Shown: positions 8,180 through 17,300 of the stretch, piece after piece | Numbering within the stretch: position 1 is the first letter of the stretch | Layout of the letters: the number at the start of each line of letters is the position of its first letter | Assembly (NCBI GenBank): GCA_001642005.1 | Contig: LWCA01000663.1 | Location: 1-21,244 of the forward strand | Length of the DNA stretch: 21,244 bases | Direction of reading: 5' to 3' | DNA from: Intoshia linei | Lineage: Eukaryota > Orthonectida > Rhopaluridae | Program-made: the position numbers and the translations under genes | Notes under the pieces: model-generated | Told to the model about the DNA's origin: nothing | The model's input: the letters and a program-made list of their open reading frames with translations, nothing else | Database searches by the model: none

Positions 8180-10606
8180 TCAGATGGGTTCACCATTTGA
8201 GTCCTGTTCAAAATATCTGAATAAATATTTCTAAATTTGTCATAAGAAACCAAAATGAATTGACTATTAGTGTTATTTAATTAGAAAGTTTTATGAACAT
8301 TAAAGTGATTTGAACTAATTTACCTTTCTATTGAAAAACACTTTGTATTTTAAATCAATGCTCTTGTTCCTTCTTGCAAATTGATTTTTTTGGTATTGAC
8401 ACAATCTATAAAATTATCAATGAGTGCCTATTGAAAAATTATTTTATTTTCTAATCATTAATCATACGAAACTCACATCACAAAACATTAATTTTAAAAG
8501 TATACCTTATATATGCATTTTTACGTGCTAAAAGATTTGGATCACTATGAGATTGACTAATAAATTTTATGGCGCCTTTGCAAAATTTATTTTTATAAAT
8601 ATTATCAATAAGTTCTCTACTATATCGTTCACGGTATAAATCTAAATTTATATGCAACTAAGATATTTTTTAATCTAATATTGGTGGAAAATTTTTATTT
8701 TCTTTATTTATACTTTACTTAGTAAATTTAATGGTAAATGGAATTGGGTTGGTAATTTAACGATGGTTTAATACTTATCAGTCCATTATATCTTTTCTAC
8801 ATTATTATAATATTATGGTCTTTGGAAAATTGAAAATTCATTTATTAATGTTTTTAATATTTGTGCTGTATTTTATATGGATATAACTGTATCAATTTTT
8901 AAATTTGCACTGAAATCGTGAAAATCTGGGTTTGCTAAGTCTTAGAATTTTATAAAGTCCACATTTCAGTTACAGTTTTTCCCCGGGTGTTAGCAAAATA
9001 AATTTGAACCTCCCAAACTCACATCTTACGAGTCAAAAAGCCGAATTGTTCTTTTTTTCAAAATTAAACGAATTTGAGAATTTAAAAAATATACTCTGGT
9101 ACGGATTTTAAAATCATAAATTGCAATTAAAAAAAATATATCTTCAAGGGTAAACCCCAAATTACCCTTTTTTTTAATGAAAACATTCCTAAAATTTTAC
9201 AAAAAATGTTAGGTGGTACAGTTGTATCTTATTAAACACACAAAAAATTTCAATCTGAATAAATAACGTCTTCACGGTCAAAAAAGCGCTTTAATATTCA
9301 TATATATTTTTTCTGAAATATTTTATTAAAAAAAAATGTTAAATAATTAACTGCCCGAAATTAAAAAAATAGATTATTCTGATAGAGCTTATTCCAGTTA
9401 ATATAAATACAAAATTTGAACCTGAGAAATCAACACATTCTCGGTGAAAAATAATTTTTAATATATTATCAACCAATATTTTTCATATATTTTGATTAAA
9501 ATAAAAATTGAAAATGTAAATATTGATCCTACAATTTCAAAATAATGTACATTGAATGTCTACACATTTCTAATAAAGAAATATGGGTTAAGTATAGGCT
9601 TTTTAAGTTAGATTTTAAACATGAATTTATTTTTTTGATAGAATAAAAATGTGTCCTCGGCAGAGCTAGGTGCTGTTTGTACATAGTACCTTTTAAATTT
9701 AATAATCTCCACTTGTTATTTTTTCCTCCTTTATATGCTGGTTTTTCGTCGAAAAAGGATAGTAGCTAAATTAATTTATAATTTTTTTAAAATTAAATTA
9801 AATGAAACAATAATTCTAATATAGATTCATAACCGATTTACTTAGTGTTTCTCAAGGTAGATGAGGCGACACTCAAGTGCTATGGTGTCCCGAGACGTTT
9901 TGATTTTTAAAATTATATTATTTAAAATTACTGCAATCATTAAAATAATTAACATAAATACGACTGTTCAATGAAATTTCTTTAAAAATTTGTTTTATTT
10001 TCAATCATCGACGAAATAATAATATTTTGATAGTAAATTTCTTTGACGGTTGGCGCGATACTTTTTTATAATGACTATATCTATCATTATAATATATTGA
10101 AAATAAAACAATAAAAATAATTTATAACAAATTTAAGGAAATAATTCAAAATGAAAAATTAATATTAATTAATAGTTTTATTTTTCTAGGAATTATTCTA
10201 TCTATGCTAAAATTGTTGAGCAAAACGAAAATCTGAGGGACTTTTAATAATTTTACTGCTTTAAAATTCTGTTAACAAAAATTGTTAAAACTGTGTATAA
10301 AAATACTGTTAAAATTGGAATACCTGAAAAATATCTTTTTCCACAACTATATCTTCAAAATCCGTTATATTGTTGCATACTTTTTCAGAATCATCTTGAT
10401 TAATTATTTGAAAATATTTTTGAATTCCTACAATTTTCAATACATCTTGTCTAGTTTCATTTTCCTGATTTAATGAAATTTTTCCGTTTAAATTAAACAT
10501 TTTTGAGTCAATATATATTTTAAACACTACAGCTGGAGGAAAAATTATTCCGGCAAATCTAGTGTTTATGTAATAATTAAATATAACATCTAACACGCAT
10601 AACGTC
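8180..10606 (-). CDS. C11orf65/MFI-like protein, C-terminal five exons (partial at 5')
   Basis: Exons 10606-10324, 9765-9690, 8641-8506, 8405-8324 and 8230-8180 (stop TGA) join in consistent phase to about 208 residues. Acceptors are acttag, aatttag, aaatttag, tttatag and aaatttag; donors GTATTC, GTACTA, GTATAC and GTAAAT. Exon 1 carries the segment I match to C11orf65 (MFI, a proposed mitochondrial-fission regulator): V-L-D, then RFAGIIFPPAVVFKIYI, corresponding to the family's FPP-x-I-Y-Y-K-I core. Exon 2 has KNNKWRLLN, comparable to the family's NNGWRP. Exons 3-5 are rich in basic residues (RERYSRELIDNIYKNKF; ARRNKSIDLKYKVFFNRK) and end DSNGEPI. The IQ-type N-terminus expected for the family was not found; a possible 5' exon ends at 10656, leaving a 49-nt intron, but is uncertain. 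Introns 1 and 3 (558 and 100 nt) are unremarkable; the 924-nt intron 2 holds R1c and R2b. The gene structure is better supported than the family name. Confidence 0.55.
8938..9592 (+). mobile_element. R1c: R1 copy, 5'-truncated, in an intron
   Basis: Starts at AAGTCTTAGAATTTTATAAA without the terminal inverted repeat. It then follows the R1 order: ACGAGTCAAAAAGCC, a CTGGTACGGATTTTAAAAT block, one TCTTCA unit, CTTCACGGTCAAAAAAGC, a CTCGGTGAAAAATAATTTTT block and the tail to AAAGAAATATGGG. It lies inside intron 2 of the C11orf65-like gene, antisense to it, and abuts R2b directly. Confidence 0.7.
9593..9689 (+). repeat. R2b: repeat abutting an exon
   Basis: Shares with R2a the TTTTTAAGTTAGATTTTA block and the core AAAATGTGTCCTCGGCAGAG, and with R2c the GTTTGTACATAGTAC end. 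In the other copies the similarity continues into ATAACAGT and AACCTAGT; here it stops at 9689, precisely where minus-strand exon 2 of the C11orf65-like gene begins. On the minus strand the donor GTACTATGTAC is therefore repeat sequence. Confidence 0.65.
9836..9905. repeat. Possible old hAT-like end in an intron
   Basis: The sequence AGTGTTTCTCAAGGTAGATG, followed by GGCGACACTCAAG and GGTGTCCCGAGACG, resembles the CAGTGTTTCTCAA type of hAT termini and can fold through GACAC/GTGTC. Only one end was found, within intron 1 of the C11orf65-like gene. Confidence 0.25.
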
Positions 10607-11990
10607 CTAAGTTAAAAGTATCTAACTTAAATAAAAATCAATATTGTTTTAGGACTTAGCCAAAGTCCATGAGTAAACACCAAACACTAACTATGATTGA
10701 TATAATACATGCACTATTGAACGTTTACGTTAACTCTGCTCACTGTAATTTAATCAATGATTAAATAAATAATCAAAAATCAATTTTTACTAAAATAATT
10801 AACAAATAAAGACTCGATATTAAAGTATGTTATTATTTATTTAAAAAATTAACAGTCTTAGAATTAAAAAATCCAATTTCTAATACAGTTTTTTGAGAAT
10901 GATGTTTTAATTCATTCGTTCGTTAATCAAAAATTCGTTAAATGCCAGATATTTAGGCATTTATATAAAAAATAAAATTTCGACGTTCGTTAAATGAAAT
11001 ATGAAATAAATAAATGAGATTTTGACTGTATAATGTATTTATCACATAACAGTCAAGCTATTTTAGTATATAATATATCCGAGTCACAGGGAGCTATTCA
11101 AAAAAATACTGAATAATTTATGAAAATGTTGTCAGAATTGATAGACTGAGACTCGGCAATCGCGTTCAGTTTGGTAACCAATAGTGATGCATGATATATC
11201 ATAAATATACCTAAATTTAATATTATAATTGCATTTTTCATTTTTAATGAATGAATACTCGGATGGGACTAATTTGCGTAGTAATTCTTCTGAACTAATT
11301 TCATTCTACGTTTCAAAATTATAAATGTTTTTATTTATTTAAAACCAATTTTATTAGTGTAGTTTTTAATATTTCAAACAATTTTCTGTTTTTATACTTT
11401 TTCCATGCAATTTGAATACATTTTGCATTACTGTTTAGTTTTTCTACATAGATTCTAAATATTTTGGGATTTTAAAGGTATTAATTATAACTAATTATTT
11501 ATGGAAAATATGCATTACAATTAGAGCCCTGCGACGAATACGGGCGAAGAAATTGTTAAAAAATATTACCTGGTTAAATAAATAGTTAAAGATTGGAGAA
11601 TGTTGACATGCGCAGACTCTAATTTAATATACAGTATTCTCTCTAGTTTGTCAATGTTGGAACTTGTTATAATTTTAGCATAGTAGAGAATTTTGCAAAA
11701 ATAGACAATCGATAACCATATACGATAATATCAATTTTGATTCAAAAATTTTACATGCCTTGGTCCCCTTCGAATAAACAAATTTTAATGAATTCCAAAA
11801 AAATTATGACAAATAAATAATTCATTATATGTAAAGAGAATCTATTATTACAATTTCCAAATTTTAAAAATTACGCGTTGTAAGAGTGCATTGTTTTTAT
11901 AACATTATATAATTTATAAATTTGTATTTTTTTGTTTTGTTAGTTTTACTTGGTGACAAATGGATATTTTTATATTTAAAGTTTATAATA
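10607..11990. other. Stretch with small repeat fragments; upstream side of the C11orf65-like gene
   Basis: It should contain the missing 5' exons of the minus-strand gene, but none could be fixed. R1f, a fragment of R1 (AACAGTCTTAGAATTAAAAA and on), is at about 10850-10905. A hairpin AAATGCC...GGCATTT is at 10940-10962. An R2-tail-like piece (ATAACAGTCAAGCTA) is at about 11036-11075, with TTGACTGT (11024) and ACAGTCAA (11047) forming a short inverted repeat. A GAGCCCTGCGACGAATACGG segment at 11524 looks like a mobile-element end without a partner. Confidence 0.4.
10850..10905 (+). repeat. R1f: short R1 fragment
   Basis: AACAGTCTTAGAATTAAAAA, then TCCAATTTCTAATACAGTTT, corresponds to the CAGTCTTAGAATTTTATAAA / GTCCACATTTCnnATACAGTTTTT part of the full R1 copies, with a small deletion. 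Confidence 0.5.
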
Positions 11991-12782
11991 CAGTATAACC
12001 TCCGTTATTCGCTCAAACTGGAGATTTGAAATATCGGGCGAATAACGGAGGTTATACGGTATAGTCGAATATCGGCACCATTTTTTGAAAAGTGCCCCAA
12101 AAACAGGGGTTTCCTCAAAATCAAGGGTTTTAGTAAGTTATATCATTTTTCATAGAATATTTAAACTATTGCAATACATTATGATATTATATTTGTTTCT
12201 ATTAGAGTCCAACACTGTTAAGGTGATATTTTCAAGTAAATAGTTGATAATCAAAATTTAATAAAAATCCCAAATCAAAGTTACGAATATTTTTGTAATT
12301 ATATACTTAATTTTTAGAATTATAGTTACTTTCTAACTTAGAATAGTAATTAATAAATTATCAGATATTAAAATATAGGCATAAATGAAAACTTAATGAA
12401 TTATGATAAATACATATGAAAATGTATGTAAAATATTTAAATAAATATAATTTTAATTTAATGTCATCAGTGATGACTTATCACTATAGGAATTATACTT
12501 ATATATTTTATATTTACAACATTTTTGCCCCAAAAGCGGGGTTAATTTCACATATATTGCTATGCCATCGATATATATTGTAAATACTATAAAATTAACA
12601 TAATTCTGAAAAACACGAGTATGCCCCAAAAACCGAGTATGCTCCATACCGAGGTTTGCCCCAAAGCGGGGTCGGACTGTACTTCATTTCAAGTTATTTG
12701 AAGTTTGTTTTTGAAATTGTAATAGTTGCTATGACAAATTTATAAATATAAATTAACCGGGTGAATAACGGAGATTTTACTG
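11991..12782. mobile_element. pogo/Tigger-like non-autonomous element, nested
   Basis: The left end CAGTATAACCTCCGTTATTC and the right end GAATAACGGAGATTTTACTG are inverted complements with a few changes, and both are flanked by TA (11989-11990 and 12783-12784), the target duplication of pogo/Tc1-mariner elements. Inside, the left terminus is followed at once by its own inverted copy (GCGAATAACGGAGGTTATAC then GG, to 12059), also followed by TA, so 11991-12059 could be an independent 69-bp fold-back. A second terminus-like motif (GCCCCAAAGCGGGGTCGGAC then TG-TA) ends near 12680, and GCCCCAAAA/CGGGG motifs recur at 12095, 12528, 12613 and 12658. This suggests one element inserted in another. 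No transposase is encoded. Confidence 0.65.
12463..12482. repeat. Palindrome-containing motif, copy 1
   Basis: GTCATCAGTGATGACTTATC is the inverted complement of the motif at 13183-13201. The two are about 700 bp apart, one inside and one outside the pogo-like element. The core TCATCAGTGATGA is itself palindromic apart from its central base. Confidence 0.5.
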
Positions 12783-12857
12783 TACGTGTAAACCTGATCT
12801 CATTCTAGTATATACAAGAATGTTTTATTTAGATAATCAGTTTGATGTAGGTCTGAC

Positions 12858-13143
12858 CAGGGCCGTAAAGAGCCAGCAGTAGGTACAGATAGATGGAAAT
12901 TGTGGGCACCTATAAAAAATTTTTAAAAAATGTGACCTCTTTGGATTGCTTATTAATTGCTTAAGCCTTATTCAATCGTTCATTATCTATAAATTTAAAA
13001 TAACTGTTAGAAATGACATTCGTTATCGAAATTTTGATGTATTTAAGAAATTTTCCAACATTACCTTTTAATAAATTTAAAAAGTATACTCCTCATGATT
13101 GTAGGCCGGGCATATGTCCCTAGCCTCACTCTCCACGGCCCTG
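12858..13143. mobile_element. hAT-like short inverted-repeat element
   Basis: Left end CAGGGCCGTAAAGAG and right end CTCTCCACGGCCCTG are inverted complements with two mismatches, enclosing 286 bp without a useful reading frame. CAGGG-type termini are usual for hAT elements, which make 8-bp target duplications. The flanking octamers (GGTCTGAC and GTCGTAAA) are not identical, so the target duplication is decayed or the family call is wrong. Confidence 0.5.
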
Positions 13144-13182
13144 GTCGTAAATAGTTGTTTTCATGGAATTGTACGCCTTTTT

Positions 13183-13201
13183 GATAAGTCATCACTGATG
13201 A
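13183..13201. repeat. Palindrome-containing motif, copy 2
   Basis: GATAAGTCATCACTGATGA, the exact inverted complement of 19 bases at 12464-12482. A shared element end or a regulatory motif are both possible; nothing else supports either. Confidence 0.5.
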
Positions 13202-13399
13202 GTCATCAGATTTTGTAAAATAAATTACTGTCCATATAGTTTTAAAGTACATTAAATGGAAACTTAACCTAATGGACCAAAAAGTCCCAATAAATGGTTT
13301 TAAATTTTTTTGATTAAACTCATATTCTTAATCTATTTTTAATATTAGTATACAACAAGTATTATTAAATTCTTAATAATTAAATCCTTAGTAAGGATT

Positions 13400-14062
13400 C
13401 CTTACTTATATAATATGCTATGCAATATTTGTTTGTGTTACCGTTTATTTCAATACCTACCAGTCTTAAAATTTTATAAAGTCCACATTTCAATTACAGT
13501 TTTTCTAGGGGTGTTAGCAAAATAAATTTCAACCTCCAAAACACACATCTTACGAGTCAAAAAGCCCAATTGTCCTTTTTTTTTAAATTAAACGAATTGG
13601 AGAATTTAAAACAATATATACTCTGATACGGATTTTAAAATAATAAATATTATCATAAATTTAAATTTAAACAAAATATATCTTTAGGACGAAAACCCCA
13701 AATTACTCTTTTTTAATGAAAATAGCCCTAGAATTAAAAAAATACAGGTGGTACAGTTGTATCCTGTCAAGACACACAAAAAATTTCAATCTGAATAAGT
13801 AACGCCTTCACGGTCAAAAAAACATTTTAGTATGTATATTTTTTTTCCGAAATATTTTATTAAAACAAAAAATTTGTAATAATTAACGGTCCGAAAATTA
13901 AAAAAAAAAAATTATTCGGATAGAGCTTATTCCAATTGATATAAATAAAAAATTTTAACCCCAGAACTCTACGCATTCCCGGTGAAAAATAATTTTTAAT
14001 ATATTATCAACCTATATTTTTTAAATATTTTATAAATCGCATTGCATATTTTATAAGTAAGG
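13400..14062 (+). mobile_element. R1d: complete R1 copy with terminal inverted repeats
   Basis: CCTTACTTATATAATATGC (13400-13418) and GCATATTTTATAAGTAAGG (14044-14062) are inverted complements with a single mismatch, which defines a 663-bp element. Between them is the R1 body: CAGTCTTAAAATTTTATAAA, ACGAGTCAAAAAGCC, one unit with GGTGGTACAGTTGTATCCTG, CTTCACGGTCAAAAAAACAT and the CCCGGTGAAAAATAATTTTT block. It encodes nothing, so it is a MITE-like element depending on an unknown transposase. No clear target duplication was found. Confidence 0.75.
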
Positions 14063-14367
14063 ATATAATGTTCACTGATTTTGATAATTACTTTCAATTG
14101 ATTTTCAAATTTTGCATACATGTATCCTGCAATGTTTATTTAATATAAATTATCGATATGCTAACATCAATTTAAAACAAAGTACACCATTATATTAGCT
14201 AAATATTGAGAATAGAAGCTAAAAACCTAAATAAAAATTTGAGAGAATATATAGTATACCAGTAATTATAGTAATTAAACAATAAAGTATAATTTAGAGG
14301 TCAAATTATTTTAAGAGTAGACTCAAATTTTGTTGAAACTTTCAAAATTGTTTAAAATTATTAATCA
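14063..14367. promoter_or_regulatory. 5' flank of the phosphoglycerate mutase gene
   Basis: About 305 bases between R1d and the mutase ATG, AT-rich, with no recognised promoter element. The 5' UTR and promoter must be short or lie partly inside R1d, unless there is a non-coding first exon further upstream. Confidence 0.3.
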
Positions 14368-17300
14368 ATGGTACACATTGTTGTTTTTGTTAGACACGGT
14401 GATAGTGAATGGAATAGTCAGAATAAATTTTGTGGGTGGTTTGATGCAGATTTATCTACTATTGGCGTTCAAGAAGCGAAATTGGCTGGAAAGGTAAATT
14501 CATTGCTGATGTCTATTAGCTCTTCACATTGTAAATAACAACGTTAGTTAATCAATATTCTAAAAATTGGACACAATTTAACAGAAATGTTTAAATTATG
14601 GTAGTACATAATTATGTACTCGCTACCCATTTTTATTATTTTGGAATTTTTTTGTTCATGGATTAAGATTTTTTTAATACAGTGTCGTGTAAAGGGCATA
14701 TTGAACAGATTTTAGGTACATTTTCAGAGTAATGACTAAATAATAACATTTGGGTCCGTTGTTATGATATGGCATTGGTGAATCACCAGTAGTGATGGAG
14801 GTAAAATACTAAAAAAATTAATCTAATTATAGTTGCTACATGAAAAAGGCTACAAATTTGATTTGATTTTTACAAGCCTTTTAAAAAGAGCTATAAAAAC
14901 AACATTTTTAATTCAAGAAGAAATGGACAATCATCATGTTGATGGTATATAATTTTTTTTAATGTTAATCTGATTTAAACTGTTTCAACAATGACTGTTG
15001 TCCAAAATATTAGAAAAAATTTCGTCTAAAACGGGGGTAGGAAAGTAAAAATATGATAAGTAGTTACTCTAGCCAGTAACATACTCCATTAAATAAATGT
15101 ATTCCTGTAAGTCCAACGTCAAGCTTTAGCAAATAAGGGACGAGGATAAAATTTATGTAGTACAGTACTGTTTAACCGTTCGGTCGTTCCGAATCATGCT
15201 TCGGACATTGTTGCAGTACCTTAAGGAACAAATTTTTTATTATTAATAGTAAGTGAGTCGCACGTACTAAAACCTCGTGGCAACTGAGGGGCCAATAATC
15301 AAATTTTTAAACGACATTTTGTAGATTTTTTTAATATTTAAATTTTACTTTGTTTCCCTTTGCAAATCAATCCGTACAGTGTAGTTTTACACTGGTTGAA
15401 TTTATTGAGAATGTTTTGCATGGTAATACCTTTTAAAATTTTACTCTTTCATAATATCAATAGTTTCTGTCAAAATGAAACAGCTTTTATTTTCAGTGAC
15501 AAAAATGAATACTTACTAATGTAACTCTGATGGGTTTAATGGTTTTCTAATTTATGATTTATAATGTAGTTTAGTTGTACGTAATTGGAAATTGAATGAA
15601 AGAATGTACGGTGGTTTAACTGGTTTGAATAAATCGGAAACTGCAAAAAAGTACGGAGAAGAAAAAGTTATGGTAATCCGTACCTCATCCTTACTTATAT
15701 AATATGCTTTGTTTGTCAGTGTGTGTTATTTCAATAACTACCAGTCTTAGAATTTTATAAAGTCCACATTTCTATTAGTTTTTTACGGAGTGTTAGCAAA
15801 ATAAATTTCAACCTCCCAAACTTACATCTTACGAGTCAAAAACCCCGATTGTCCTTTTTTTGAAAATCAAACGAGTTTGAGAATTTAAAATCATAAATAT
15901 TATCATAAATTTAAATTTGTTAAAAAAATATATCTTCAGGGCCAAATTACCTTTTTTTTAAATGAAAACAGCCCTAGAATTTAAAAAAAATTACAGGTGG
16001 TACAGTTGTATACTGTTAATACACACACAAATTTTCAATCTGAATAAGTGAAGACTTCATGGTCGAAAAAGCATTTTAGTATTCATATATTTTTTTTCCG
16101 AAATAAATTTTACTAAAACAAAAAATGTGAAATAATTAACCGTAATAATAATGATTAAATACAAAATTACACATTCTGTCTAAAAATTAAACAAATGAGA
16201 TAATAATTGTATCTAAAATTATTTATACAAATGTTAACAAAACAAAATTAAGATAAAGTTTTAATTTAATTCAATTTAAAGTAAAAAGTAATGTGATATG
16301 ACGGTTTCTCTGCAGAGGGAGGAATTTTTTAATTTTAGCAACAAAAAAATTACAATCTAACACAAATATCTCAATTACCAAACACGAGAGAATGAGTGTA
16401 TAATCTTAAAAATAAAATTAAAATACAAATTATAAGTACAATCCTAAAAATTCCAAAAAAATTAAATTTTAAATATTTGTAACACTAATTTATCACAACG
16501 TGATGGAATATATTCAGTATCTACTGGCGATAAGTATAATTCATTTTTCAGATGAGGTAATGTAGTGTGGCTATTGAACATTTTTTTTACGTATAAAATA
16601 CGGCTGCATAATTATGGAGCATCAAATAAATAGGATTAAACATTAAAATTAGAGTATTACAGGAAAATTTATATCCATAAGCACAAGAATAATGCTTTTG
16701 ACAGTAACTAATGAATTTTTGCATTAATTTAATAGTTTACTAGGAATTAAAATAAAGCTACAGGAACTTAATAGTACTTACAGGAACTAAAGTTGTATTT
16801 CAGGCAATTTGCAATTATCAATTGCTATTTAACCTAATTAATTAGAGTAAAATAAGAGATTAAAAAATGATTTAGAATTTATAATTGAATTGGATAAAAA
16901 AATATGCACTGGTGTGAACACTATAGAATATTTTTAATTTGTTTGTAAAATGGTTTGTAGGTAAATAATTAATCTTAATATTTCAGTTTTAACTTGGTTC
17001 TGTAGTCTAAATAAATAAATAACTTCAATTAATTAAGAAAATAATGAATGCGTTTAGTGATCTTGTTAAACTAAGCTTTAGTTACTAAAGTTTGCTCTAT
17101 AGACAATTAATCCAGTTTCAGTTTATTATTTTATAATGGTAATATGCTATATTTTCCTGTCATTACAATAATATTCATTATCTATATTAAATATTTTCCT
17201 GTAATATGCTATTTATTTAATGGTGAATAATATTGTCGTCATAAAATACTTATTGATGCAACCTAGAAACGAAATTTATCATAATTGTAAAATTTATTGA

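Noticed and set aside
10656-10690. Possible 5' exon of the C11orf65-like gene (VFGVYSWTLA)
   Set aside because: Phase fits and the intron would be 49 nt, but the donor GTCCTA is weak and no further upstream exon could be found, so it was not included in the model.
12453-13252. Two minus-strand frames of about 63 codons
   Set aside because: They lie inside the pogo-like and hAT-like inverted-repeat elements and have no domain features.
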